A stretch of DNA of 15,722 nt from Bacillota bacterium (GTDB taxonomy: Bacteria > Bacillota_A > Clostridia > Lachnospirales > Bianqueaceae), in assembly GCA_017420625.1 (NCBI GenBank), contig JAFOIR010000437.1:1-15722 (forward strand). Reading direction: 5' to 3'. The translations under genes were made by a program, and so were the position numbers. The notes beneath the pieces are model-generated. The model ran no database searches, was not told the origin of the DNA, and was given only the letters and a program-made list of their open reading frames with translations. Numbering within the stretch: the stretch's first letter is position 1; each line of letters begins with the position of its first letter. Shown piece after piece: positions 7,095 through 13,794 of the stretch.

Positions 7095-9560
7095 ATGAAG
7101 AAAATCAGCTTTAATGATCACTGGACATACAAAAAGGTGGGCGAGAATTTTGAACCGAAGGCTGTCACCCTGCCCCATGACGCGATGCTTTTTGAGAAGC
7201 GGGACAGAAAGGCAGCGACGGCCGGCGCCTGTGGGTATTTTCCCGGCGGTACGTATGAGTACAGCAAACGCTTTACGCTCACGGAGGCAGAGCGCGGCCG
7301 GACGCATATTCTGGAATTTGAGGCCGTCTATAAAAACGCGAAGGTACTGATCAACGGCTGCCTCGCGGCTGAGCGGCCTTATGGGTATTCGAATTTCTAT
7401 GTGCCGATGGATGAGTATCTTCGCTTCGGCGCGGAGAACGAGATCACTGTCATCGCGGACAATTCCGCCGTTCCCAACTCCCGCTGGTATTCCGGCAGCG
7501 GGATCTATCGGGGCCTCAGCCTGTACTGCGGGGATTCCAGCCATATTCTCCCGGACGGGCTACTGATCTCCACGCGGGATAATGATACGGTCAATGTGAA
7601 GGTCTGCGCCTGCGGCGGCGATGAGATCCGCGTGAAGATCTACGACGGCAATTCAGTCGTGGCCGAAGGCGCCGCGGATGTTGTGGCCGAGTCCGTCGCG
7701 GCAAGCGCGGCCCAGGCCGTCACACCTCTCACGGCCGAGTCCACCGCGGCAAGCGCGACGCAGCTGTCGCTCAAAGTCACGGCGCCCCGCCTGTGGGATG
7801 CCGAACACCCGGAGCTCTACCGCTGCTGTGTCCAGCTGCTGCGGGACGGAAAAATAGTGGATGAGGCGGAGGATCTCTTCGGTTTCCGCACCCTGACCTG
7901 GAACGTGAAGGGTTTTTTCGTCAATGGAAAACCGACCCTGCTCCGCGGCGCGTGCATTCACCACGACAACGGGATCCTGGGCGCCTGCTCCTTCCCCGCG
8001 GCGGAAGAACGCAGAGTGCGGCTACTGAAGGAAGCGGGCTTCAATGCCATCCGCAGCGCTCACAATCCCGCGTCCAAAGCGCTGCTGGAAGCCTGCGACC
8101 GACTGGGTATGTACGTGATGGACGAGTTTTGCGACAACTGGCTTGTCCACAAAAATCCCTACGACTACGCGGATCAGGAATTCCGGGCCTGGTGGGAGCG
8201 GGATCTGACTGCGATGGTGATGAAAAACTATAATCACCCCTGTGTAGTGATGAATTCCATCGGCAACGAGATCTCCGAGCTGGCTATCCCGGAGGGACAG
8301 GAGATGTGCAGGAAGCTTGCGGTGCTGGCCAGAGCGCTCGATCCGGACAAGGCCGTGACGCTGGGCGTCAATTTGATGCTTTGCAGCATGGCCGCCAAGG
8401 GCGGCGGGATCTACGGCGATAAAAAGAATGGCAAGGAAAACAAAAATGGCAGCCAGACTATGGATAATCTGCCTACCAGCGCTTTTTTCAATCTGCTGAT
8501 GAACCACCTGGGCGGGATCATCGAAAAATCCGCGGCCAAGCCGGCGGCCGACAAGGCCACAGAGGTCGCGTTTTCCTATTTGGATATTGGGGGCTACAAC
8601 TATGCCGCCTCCCGTTATGAGATGGACGGCAGGCTACACCCGGACCGCGTGATCGTGGGCTCGGAGACGCTGTCGAAGAATCTCTATCACAACTGGCAGC
8701 TTGTCAGGAAGCTCCCCTATGTGATCGGTGACTTTATGTGGACGGGCTGGGACTATCTCGGCGAATCAGGGATAGGCACGGTGCGGTATAAAAGCTTTAA
8801 AAAACCCGGCGAGGACGCGCCGATCATTTCCGGAGGCTGCGGTGTCATCGATATCTGCGGCAAGCTGCGTCCGGAGGTCCAGTGGAACCGCCTGGTCTGG
8901 GGCCTGGACAACAGGCCGGGCATCGGGGTAGAGCCTTTAACCCATGCTGGGGAAACTGGGTCCGTCTCTATGTGGCGGTGTACCGACGCCGTGGCAAGCT
9001 GGTCCTGGAAGGGCTGTGAAGGGAAAAAGACCAAGGTCACGGTGTATGCCTCGGGTGCCACTGCCGAGCTGATCGTCAACGGCAAATCCTATGGCAGGAA
9101 GAAAACCAAAGAGTTCAAGGCCGTCTTCCCGAAGGTGACTTACCAGCCGGGCACTATTACTGCCATCAGCTATGATGAAGCCGGCGAGGAGATTGCGCGG
9201 GAGACTATGCGCACCGCGGAAGGCGCGACAGAGCTGTGCCTTTGCGCGGACAAAACCGTGCTTTGCGCCGACGGACAGGATCTTTGCTATCTGTCGATCG
9301 ACCTCACCGGCCGGGAAGGGATCACCAAGTCCTCAGAAGATGTGCCCGTTACGGTGACCGTGAGCGGTGCGGGCAGCCTGCTGGCTCTTGGCTCTGCCAA
9401 ACCGAACATGGGAGAGTGCTTTACCGAAAAGACTCACACCACTTATTACGGCAAGGCGCTGGCGGTGATTCGCGCGGGAGACAGTGCAGGGAAGATCCAG
9501 GTCAGGGTAAGTGCGCCCGGCCTGGCAGAACAATGTGTGGAGCTTGAGTGCCGGGCATAG
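7095..9560 (+). CDS. Glycoside hydrolase family 2 enzyme (beta-galactosidase/beta-glucuronidase type)
   Basis: Retaining exo-glycosidase of 821 residues without signal peptide. Domains in order: N-terminal jelly roll (about 1-150; NSRWYSGSGIYRGL), Ig-like domain 2 (about 155-270), TIM barrel (about 272-605; LLRGACIHHDN, NAIRSAHNPAS), a DUF4982-type Ig domain (about 640-705; AELIVNGKSYGRKK), and a last beta-domain (about 712-820). The acid/base is E392 in NSIGNEIS and the nucleophile is E524 in VGSETLSKN. FMWTGWDYLGESGIG is typical of Firmicute GH2 proteins. AGGAGGGG lies 6 nt before ATG 7095. Domain 2 carries an Ala-rich insertion built from a duplicated segment (DNA 7685-7763). It is the last gene of the operon, with a terminator 86 bp downstream. 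The sugar specificity, whether galactose, glucuronic acid, arabinose or other, cannot be fixed by eye. Confidence 0.92.
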   Translation: MKKISFNDHWTYKKVGENFEPKAVTLPHDAMLFEKRDRKAATAGACGYFPGGTYEYSKRFTLTEAERGRTHILEFEAVYKNAKVLINGCLAAERPYGYSNFYVPMDEYLRFGAENEITVIADNSAVPNSRWYSGSGIYRGLSLYCGDSSHILPDGLLISTRDNDTVNVKVCACGGDEIRVKIYDGNSVVAEGAADVVAESVAASAAQAVTPLTAESTAASATQLSLKVTAPRLWDAEHPELYRCCVQLLRDGKIVDEAEDLFGFRTLTWNVKGFFVNGKPTLLRGACIHHDNGILGACSFPAAEERRVRLLKEAGFNAIRSAHNPASKALLEACDRLGMYVMDEFCDNWLVHKNPYDYADQEFRAWWERDLTAMVMKNYNHPCVVMNSIGNEISELAIPEGQEMCRKLAVLARALDPDKAVTLGVNLMLCSMAAKGGGIYGDKKNGKENKNGSQTMDNLPTSAFFNLLMNHLGGIIEKSAAKPAADKATEVAFSYLDIGGYNYAASRYEMDGRLHPDRVIVGSETLSKNLYHNWQLVRKLPYVIGDFMWTGWDYLGESGIGTVRYKSFKKPGEDAPIISGGCGVIDICGKLRPEVQWNRLVWGLDNRPGIGVEPLTHAGETGSVSMWRCTDAVASWSWKGCEGKKTKVTVYASGATAELIVNGKSYGRKKTKEFKAVFPKVTYQPGTITAISYDEAGEEIARETMRTAEGATELCLCADKTVLCADGQDLCYLSIDLTGREGITKSSEDVPVTVTVSGAGSLLALGSAKPNMGECFTEKTHTTYYGKALAVIRAGDSAGKIQVRVSAPGLAEQCVELECRA
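7685..7763 (+). repeat. In-frame duplicated 31-bp segment inside the GH2 gene
   Basis: Two 31-bp segments (7685-7715 and 7733-7763) match at 27 of 31 bases with an offset of 48 bp (16 codons). They encode AESVAASAAQ and AESTAASATQ in a low-complexity Ala/Ser/Thr stretch of the second domain. The length is a multiple of three, so the reading frame is kept. Confidence 0.85.
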
Positions 9561-9628
9561 TAGGCCAGCGCATGGAACTTGTGCCAGGCAAGGTATGCCA
9601 GCGCATGGAGCTTGTGCCAGGCAAGGTA
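9530..9628 (+). repeat. 33-bp tandem repeat at the 3' end of the GH2 gene
   Basis: Two nearly identical 33-bp units lie at 9563-9595 and 9596-9628 (31 of 33 match; only the first base and one A/G inside GGARCTTGTG differ). A diverged earlier copy covers the last codons of the GH2 gene (9530-9562), matching through TGGAGCTTG, GTGCC, GGGCA and GTA. The units appear copied from the gene's own 3' end, past its stop codon. There is no sign that they are translated. Confidence 0.85.
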
Positions 9629-9645
9629 GGCCCGGACAAGTAGGC

Positions 9646-9683
9646 GGGACTGCAGCAATTTTCTGCTGCAGTCCCTTTCTTTT
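9646..9683 (+). terminator. Strong intrinsic terminator of the enzyme operon
   Basis: GGGACTGCAGCA (9646-9657) and TGCTGCAGTCCC (9664-9675) form a perfect 12-bp stem with a 6-nt loop, followed by TTTCTTTT. It ends the plus-strand operon 3730-9560. Confidence 0.93.
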
Positions 9684-9810
9684 GATGAAAACGGGATTCA
9701 AAATCTTGTGGAGAGGCCTTCCCTGAGCCGTTTGGGGTGTTTAGCCTTTTTTCTCGCTCCGCCGCCCGGAAGTTTCTGTAATTTCTGGGGTGTTTATCAG
9801 CTTTTATGAT

Positions 9811-9839
9811 CTATCTTTTCCACGGATTGGAAAGGATAG
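9811..9839. repeat. Hairpin repeat copy A
   Basis: CTATCTTTTCC and GGAAAGGATAG form an 11-bp stem (one G-U pair) around a 7-nt loop. Half of it recurs as GGATTGGAAAAGATAG at about 9928-9943 and, more loosely, in the hairpin at 10001-10026. Confidence 0.7.
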
Positions 9840-9984
9840 AAAGTTAGAAATCATTTTCGCCCAAAAGCGGCTGTTTTTCGATGAGCTTTCTGGGTAAGAT
9901 AGCTGTCAGAAGAGTCTTTTCGCCCAGGGATTGGAAAAGATAGCTCGTCAAATTGATTTGCCGCCCGAAAACCCTGGGCGGCGC

Positions 9985-10037
9985 GGTTTCAAAAAGGCAT
10001 ATCTTCCCCAACGGGTTGGGGAAGATGCGGAAAAACC
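9985..10037. repeat. Hairpin repeat copy C (perfect 11-bp stem, outer stem)
   Basis: ATCTTCCCCAA (10001-10011) and TTGGGGAAGAT (10016-10026) pair perfectly around CGGG. An outer GGTTT (9985-9989) can pair with AAACC (10033-10037). A GC-rich dyad, CCGCCC/GGGCGG (9961-9966 with 9976-9981), lies just upstream. No U-tract follows, so it is not a standard terminator. Confidence 0.7.
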
Positions 10038-10145
10038 TGAGAAGAGGTCCAAACATTTCGCAAATGGAAAAGAAGAGGCTATAGTAAATTCCTACACTTA
10101 TTCAACCGCTCGTACAGAGAAGAAATATGCTGATTTAACTGCGAT

Positions 10146-10204
10146 TTTTGAGAAATAATCGCATAAAAAAGGGCATAGTTAAACACATTAATTATTTCTC
10201 AAAA
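10146..10204. repeat. 14-bp inverted repeat flanking the IS element side
   Basis: TTTTGAGAAATAAT (10146-10159) and ATTATTTCTCAAAA (10191-10204) are perfect inverted copies separated by 31 bp. The right arm is followed by a second TTTCTCAAAAATCAGC, which pairs with TGCTGATTT at 10129-10137 further left. The structure is AT-rich with no U-tract. Confidence 0.65.
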
Positions 10205-10309
10205 TTTCTCAAAAATCAGCAAAATCACGAAAACAAAAAAAAGCCCGGAAGCCGCATAAATGGTGTGCATCCCGTCAAGTAGACAATTGAAAAAACAAAA
10301 ACTTTTTTC

Positions 10310-10340
10310 CTGTCTGGTTTATGAAGCCAGGCAGTTTTTT
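10310..10340 (+). terminator. Inward-facing terminator at the orfB end of the IS element
   Basis: CTGTCTGG (10310-10317) and CCAGGCAG (10327-10334) form an 8-bp stem (one G-U pair) with a 9-nt loop, followed by TTTTTT (10335-10340). It terminates plus-strand transcription, antisense to the transposase. It would block read-through from outside the element, and its U-tract overlaps the orfB stop region. Confidence 0.7.
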
Positions 10341-11259
10341 ATGCTGCTTCCCTTACTTTTCTCTCATGGTATTCCATAGGCGTTAATACATCTAAGTTTC
10401 TCTGTACGCGTTTGGTTGTGTAATAATCAAGGTAGCTCTCGATAGCTGTTATCAGTTCTTCTTCCGTCTTGAATTTCTTAGTATAATACATTTCTCGCTT
10501 CATTATCCCCCAGAATCCTTCCATAGGTCCATTGTCAATACAATGAGCCACCCTTGACATGCTTTGCGTCATTTCAGCTTTGACGATTTTTTGGCGAAAG
10601 TCTTTCGAGGTGTATTGATATCCTCTGTCAGAGTGAAAAAGTGGTTTGGCTCCTGGATTGGTCTCTACTGCTTTATCAAATGTAATAAAAACGAGGTCAT
10701 TATCATTATGATGACTATAAGCGTAAGCGACTGGCCGTCTGTCACACAGGTCCAGGATAACACTCAGGTATATCTTCCCCTTTTGTTCATCACTGTGAGT
10801 CCCATACTTGAATTCACTGACATCTGTAACCCATTTTTCATTCGGGTGATCAGCATGAAATTCCCTGTTCAGTATGTTTTCTGCTGTATAGGCAGGATCA
10901 GAAGCCGGCTTTGTACAACAGTTATAGCGATGTTTTATAATGGATTGGATTTTCTTCTTCCGACATATCCGCAGCACGCGTTTATCATCGACGTTAATTC
11001 CATAATCATGTTCCAGAACATCTCGAATGCGTCTGTATCCCATATCTGGATGTTCTGCATGGATTTTTTCAATCGCATCTGCTATCCTTTTATTCCGTGC
11101 ATCATTTTCGCTTTCGGTTCCCATCTTCCATTTATAATAAGAAGCACGGGTAATATGTCCAAGCTTACATAATTGAGCGATTGGATAATCCGGATGTTCT
11201 TCTGTTAATTCTTTTATACTGATATATACATTCAGATGTCGAGTTCGCCTTAATGTCAC
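10339..11259 (-). CDS. IS3-family transposase OrfB (DDE integrase-fold domain)
   Basis: Catalytic part of the transposase, 306 residues. An HTH_21-like region (about 55-110) precedes the rve integrase core. The DDE triad is visible: D146 in KWVTDVSEF, D211 in LFHSDRGYQY and E247 in DNGPMEGFWG, with the usual 35 residues between the second Asp and the Glu. K254 of KRE follows the Glu by seven residues, as in IS3 enzymes. The frame is intact to the C-terminus. It can start at GTG 11259, which overlaps the orfA stop (GTGA) behind GAGGAGG. It also lies in the -1 frame of orfA, so an OrfAB fusion by frameshifting at 11286-11280 is expected from the family. Confidence 0.95.
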   Translation of the reverse strand: MTLRRTRHLNVYISIKELTEEHPDYPIAQLCKLGHITRASYYKWKMGTESENDARNKRIADAIEKIHAEHPDMGYRRIRDVLEHDYGINVDDKRVLRICRKKKIQSIIKHRYNCCTKPASDPAYTAENILNREFHADHPNEKWVTDVSEFKYGTHSDEQKGKIYLSVILDLCDRRPVAYAYSHHNDNDLVFITFDKAVETNPGAKPLFHSDRGYQYTSKDFRQKIVKAEMTQSMSRVAHCIDNGPMEGFWGIMKREMYYTKKFKTEEELITAIESYLDYYTTKRVQRNLDVLTPMEYHERKVREAA

Positions 11260-11579
11260 CTCCTCTCGACGTCGCTGAGTTTTTTTAGTAAATCTATCTC
11301 CATCTGTTGTTGTTTTGCCTGTGCTTTTAACAGTCTGTTTTCTGCTTTCAGTCTCTCCAGTTCTGTAAGCTCTTCTTCTGGTTTGCTGCGTCCTCGACGG
11401 TCATGAAGGCCTTCTATTCCGCGTTCCTCATACTTTTTTACCCACGAGTAAACTTGTCCATACGTACAGTTATACTCCTTTGCTGTCAGGGCATAGTTTT
11501 TACCATTTGCTTTACAATGTTCGACAATTGAGATCCTTTCTTCCAAAGTCGTTTTTCTGCTTTTGTTCTGTTTTACCAT
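11256..11579 (-). CDS. IS3-family transposase OrfA (helix-turn-helix, leucine zipper)
   Basis: DNA-binding subunit of 107 residues. Residues about 10-55 form the HTH_28-type domain (LEERISIVEHCKANGKNYALTAKEY is its first part, then TYGQVYSWVKKYEERG). Residues about 72-103 are a heptad-repeat coiled coil (LERLKAENRLLKAQ, then IDLLKKL). ATG 11579 follows GGGAGAG at 6-nt spacing; an upstream in-frame start at 11681 has no ribosome site and would add 34 unrelated residues. It ends in a 4-bp overlap with orfB. Confidence 0.92.
   Translation of the reverse strand: MVKQNKSRKTTLEERISIVEHCKANGKNYALTAKEYNCTYGQVYSWVKKYEERGIEGLHDRRGRSKPEEELTELERLKAENRLLKAQAKQQQMEIDLLKKLSDVERR
11280..11286 (-). promoter_or_regulatory. 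Probable -1 ribosomal frameshift site in orfA
   Basis: On the minus strand CTA AAA AAA CTC near the end of orfA gives a slippery A_AAA_AAA heptamer, and orfB is in the -1 frame. Slippage yields KKTQRRREEVTLRRTRHLN, a continuous OrfAB junction. Confidence 0.6.
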
Positions 11580-11691
11580 GAGATGCTCTCCCTTCAGCCT
11601 TGAATCGGTTAATTCCTCATGGTTATTCGAAATATGGCCTGAACGTCTCTGAAAACCGCATGGAAAGGGGGCTCCGGACATCGTCCTTCTC

Positions 11692-11733
11692 TTGTGCCAC
11701 TCTCAAAATGCCAGTTTGTGCCACCTACAAAAT
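11692..11733. repeat. Two 18-bp direct repeats, possible IS21-type end fragment
   Basis: TTGTGCCACTCTCAAAAT (11692-11709) and TTGTGCCACCTACAAAAT (11716-11733) match at 15 of 18 bases with a 24-bp period. Repeated GTGGCAC-type sites of this kind are found at ends of IS21-family elements. No istA/istB coding sequence is present, so if the reading is right only an end is left. Confidence 0.4.
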
Positions 11734-11754
11734 CCTTCTGTCAGACAATTACCA

Positions 11755-11991
11755 TCAAAGCTGTGCAGCATATTTTGCCTGGTCGTTTTCGGCTATCCCA
11801 AGTGCAGTCATTGCCTGCTCTGCCGACCATTTCATATTTTTCATCAGGTTTTTAATACTTGCTAACAGCGCCCGTTCTTCACCTCGCGCAATAGACTGCT
11901 CCCGCAGCTCTTCCATCACTTTACACACAGTATCCACCCCTTTCTGCGTTTCTTTCAAATACCGCGTCCTATCCGTGTTTACGATAGACGA
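11755..11991 (-). pseudogene. 3' fragment of a PD-(D/E)XK nuclease/transposase (Rpn-like) gene
   Basis: An open frame of 78 residues without a start codon encodes the tail typical of these proteins: NTDRTRYLKETQKGVD, then CKVMEELRE, then the charged linker ARGEERALLASIKNLM, and finally SAEQAMTALGIAENDQAKYAA. Full-length relatives have about 250-320 residues with the nuclease core in the N-terminal half, which is missing here. The frame begins after TGA at 11994-11992, directly next to the end of the HEPN remnant, so an unmarked deletion joins the two. Identification rests on the recognised C-terminal pattern. Confidence 0.65.
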
Positions 11992-12310
11992 TCAAACCAT
12001 TCTGTTACAACTTTGTATGCCGTCATTAATGTATCAATTCGTATAGAAAAAGCGACGTCATATCTGCTTCCTGCCTCCCAGTCAGAAATCTTCAAACTAT
12101 TTTTTCTGATATATTCTGGAACATCCAAGTTCACATTCAGTGTGCCGCCATAAATAATCAACCGCTCAATATTGTGTGTAAACATCTGCGAATTACTGAT
12201 AGCTACACCGCTTTAGTAAATTTGATACTTGATCATTTTCTCAACCGCTTGTTGAATGTGATAGAGTGCTTGAAATATCTGCGTCGTGATAAAAATTTGG
12301 CTGAGTATCA
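11979..12310 (-). pseudogene. Remnant of a HEPN-domain gene
   Basis: Read on the minus strand, three pieces in two frames line up as one small HEPN-like helical protein. They are SAKFLSRRRYF (about 12307-12273), then after a 1-nt shift QALYHIQQAVEKMIKYQIY (12272-12216), then after a TAA at 12215-12213 the rest to 11979, including HNIERLI and ISDWEAGSRYDVAFSIR. The YHIQQAVEK core and the late ERY-like EAGSRYD are typical of HEPN proteins, which often pair with minimal nucleotidyltransferases as toxin-antitoxin modules. The frameshift, the nonsense codon and the missing N-terminus show that the gene is dead. No partner gene is visible. A 68-codon frame inside it (ATG 12185) has no good ribosome site. 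Confidence 0.6.
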
Positions 12311-12320
12311 TTCATAACAA

Positions 12321-12368
12321 AAAGCCAGCGATCTGTGATAAAAACCGGTATCACGGATCGCTGGCTTT
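12321..12368 (-). terminator. Long hairpin terminator for the minus-strand operon
   Basis: A 20-bp stem (12321-12340 with 12349-12368; ends AAAGCCAGCG and CGCTGGCTTT, one G-U pair) encloses an 8-nt loop. On the minus strand it is followed by U's (GGCTTTTTGTT), so it should end transcription of the TIM-barrel gene at 12521. A shorter TTT-C-T on the other side may allow weak bidirectional action. Confidence 0.85.
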
Positions 12369-12520
12369 CTAAGTATTATGATAAAGCAAAGAAATAGTTA
12401 TCAACGCATGCAGGAAAACTGCAAATCATGAAAATGATACCTGTCCAAAGAAAGCAATGGTCTCATTTTGCTACAGTCCCTTGTTATTCTACTACAGCCC
12501 CATCTTCCATTCTATATATT

Positions 12521-13330
12521 TTAATCTCTCATCATCCATCGGTAGTTTTCTGCTACCTGTGAGAAGGAATAGTCAGACTTGACTTCATAGAGAAATCTTC
12601 CGGTATATCCAACCTCTTCCAGTACGGAAAGAATATCCTTCCACGGGTTCATCCCTTCGCCGGGAAGCCAATGCTTCTCATCGATGAAGTCATAATCGGA
12701 AATATGAAGGCTTGCGATCCGATCTCCAACTGTTCGGATGTAATGAACATTTTCTTCTTTCAGACTGTGGTTGGTATCAAAGACCACCTTAAGCTCCGGG
12801 ATCGCCTGGAGGAAGAGAAGCATCTCATCGGATGTCCGGCAAAGACAGGTTCTGGGCAGATTTTCCAAACATAATGTTATCCCGAGATCAGAAGCTCTCC
12901 GGCATAGCAAACCGATCGTTTCGATGGCATTCGCCAATCGGTCTTTCCTTTCTGTCTCTTCATATGGTTCTCCCGACGGATGGACGATCGCCAGACCGAT
13001 TTCCGCCCTAGAGGCAGCTTCCAGAAGTTCTGTCTGGACCTCGAGAAAATGCTTCCTTACTTCTCTGTTCGGCGAAGCCGGATCGATCTTAGCAAACGGT
13101 CCGAACGGCAGATGAACAGATGAGATCTTTACATCCGCCTGTGCCGCAAGCTGTACGATCTCTTTCGATCGATGCGGAAAATCAAGCAGCGAATAGAAGG
13201 GTTCGATTTTGCCGGATGATAACTCCACCTGATATATCCCGGCATCAGCCAGCGCAGCAAGTGAGACTTGATTCAAGGATTCCGGACGGACAGACAGCGC
13301 CAGCGGCCAGGTATTTCGATCTGATTTCAT
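12521..13330 (-). CDS. Sugar phosphate isomerase/epimerase-like TIM-barrel protein
   Basis: Cytoplasmic protein of 269 residues in the xylose isomerase-like/AP endonuclease family 2 TIM-barrel superfamily. Conserved metal- and substrate-site residues appear at the strand ends: H73 (SVHLPF), H117 (IVHPSGE), E156 (LCLENLP), D185 and H188 (VVFDTNH), H209 (SLHISDYD), H220 next to LPGEG (KHWLPGEG) and E249 (LYEV). LPGEG is characteristic of this superfamily. ATG 13330 is chosen because AAGGAG (complement of 13341-13346) lies 10 nt upstream; the frame is open further upstream, but only through the preceding gene's end. It is the last gene of a probable operon; the next gene upstream ends 30 bp away. 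The substrate is unknown; an isomerase, epimerase or endonuclease role cannot be told apart by eye. Confidence 0.85.
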   Translation of the reverse strand: MKSDRNTWPLALSVRPESLNQVSLAALADAGIYQVELSSGKIEPFYSLLDFPHRSKEIVQLAAQADVKISSVHLPFGPFAKIDPASPNREVRKHFLEVQTELLEAASRAEIGLAIVHPSGEPYEETERKDRLANAIETIGLLCRRASDLGITLCLENLPRTCLCRTSDEMLLFLQAIPELKVVFDTNHSLKEENVHYIRTVGDRIASLHISDYDFIDEKHWLPGEGMNPWKDILSVLEEVGYTGRFLYEVKSDYSFSQVAENYRWMMRD

Positions 13331-13359
13331 TCTTTTTGTTCTCCTTATGAAATGGCCGT

Positions 13360-13755
13360 TCACGGTTTCCAAATATACCGTCCTTCCCCGGCGCAAAGTG
13401 TTCTGAGCACATCCAACAATGCTTCGTCCGGATGATATACGGTCAAATACGTATCATCCGGTTCTGAGACGATCATGGCTTCATCCAACAGAATACAGAC
13501 ATGATCTTTCTTTATTTCAACTTCCAGCTGCTCCGGCGGCGGATTCATTTGTCCATCCACGGAAATGTCCATATAACAGTTCAATTTGAGAATCAAATCA
13601 ACATGTCTCTGCTTGATGCGGCCTATTTGTTCCTTCAGAAAGTATTCCTCGATCCTGAAATACTGGCCGGGAGAGTTCTCGGGAACCTGTTTTGGCAGAA
13701 TATCCACGATCCAGTATGGCATTTTGAGCCGTTCTTCTATTTGTTCCATCCACAT
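13360..13755 (-). CDS. Conserved hypothetical protein of 131 residues (MPYWIVDILPKQVP family)
   Basis: No function is known to me, but the core PYWIVDILPKQVPENSPGQY, a central ILKLNCY (56-62 region) and a late EPDDTYLTVYHPD look like a small family repeatedly seen in Clostridia. The protein is soluble, acidic and without signal peptide or membrane segments. ATG 13755 has a weak AAAGG 10 nt upstream. Relatives usually begin at MPYW, so the start may instead be ATG 13722, which has a poorer ribosome site. It lies 39 bp after the two-helix membrane protein gene and 29 bp before the TIM-barrel gene, all in the same direction, so co-transcription is likely. Confidence 0.75.
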   Translation of the reverse strand: MWMEQIEERLKMPYWIVDILPKQVPENSPGQYFRIEEYFLKEQIGRIKQRHVDLILKLNCYMDISVDGQMNPPPEQLEVEIKKDHVCILLDEAMIVSEPDDTYLTVYHPDEALLDVLRTLCAGEGRYIWKP

Positions 13756-13794
13756 AGTCTTTCAACCTTTGTCAGAACCGATGGCTTGCTACCG

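Larger units (their letters stand above)
9684..10260. other. Gene-free, repeat-rich intergenic region (decayed element?)
   Basis: No convincing gene is visible in this 577-bp stretch; short frames on both strands lack ribosome sites and family features. It holds a repeated GGGGTGTTTA (9735 and 9788 areas), repeated TTTTCGCCCA (9855 and 9918 areas), repeated AAGATAGCT (9896 and 9937 areas), several hairpins of related sequence (9811-9839, 9961-9981, 9985-10037) and an inverted pair at 10146-10204. The pattern suggests a decayed, structured repeat element or structured RNA rather than plain spacer DNA. Confidence 0.5.
10262..11680 (-). mobile_element. IS3-family insertion sequence (IS150-like group)
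   Basis: An element of about 1.4 kb with the two overlapping transposase genes orfA (11256-11579) and orfB (10339-11259). The end next to orfB (TGTGCATCCCG at 10264, then AAGTAGACAATTG to 10289) resembles IS150-group termini, which start with TG and have CCC followed by AAGTnGACA. The other end lies upstream of orfA, perhaps at GGACA 11680, where the inward minus-strand sequence begins TGTCCGGAGCCCCC. The two ends match poorly and no target duplication is evident, so exact borders are uncertain. Transposase frames are intact, so it may be recently active. Confidence 0.8.

Noticed and set aside
9530..9628. Tandem repeats as a CRISPR array
   Set aside because: Units are directly adjacent with no unique spacers, there are only two to three of them, and no cas genes are present.
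9844..10158. Short frames on both strands (70 and 75 codons) in the gene-free region
   Set aside because: They lie on hairpin repeats, overlap each other in opposite directions, and have no ribosome site or recognisable domain.
10564..11172. Plus-strand frame of 202 codons inside orfB
   Set aside because: It is antisense to an intact DDE transposase and Ile/Phe-rich from reverse reading; no family resemblance.
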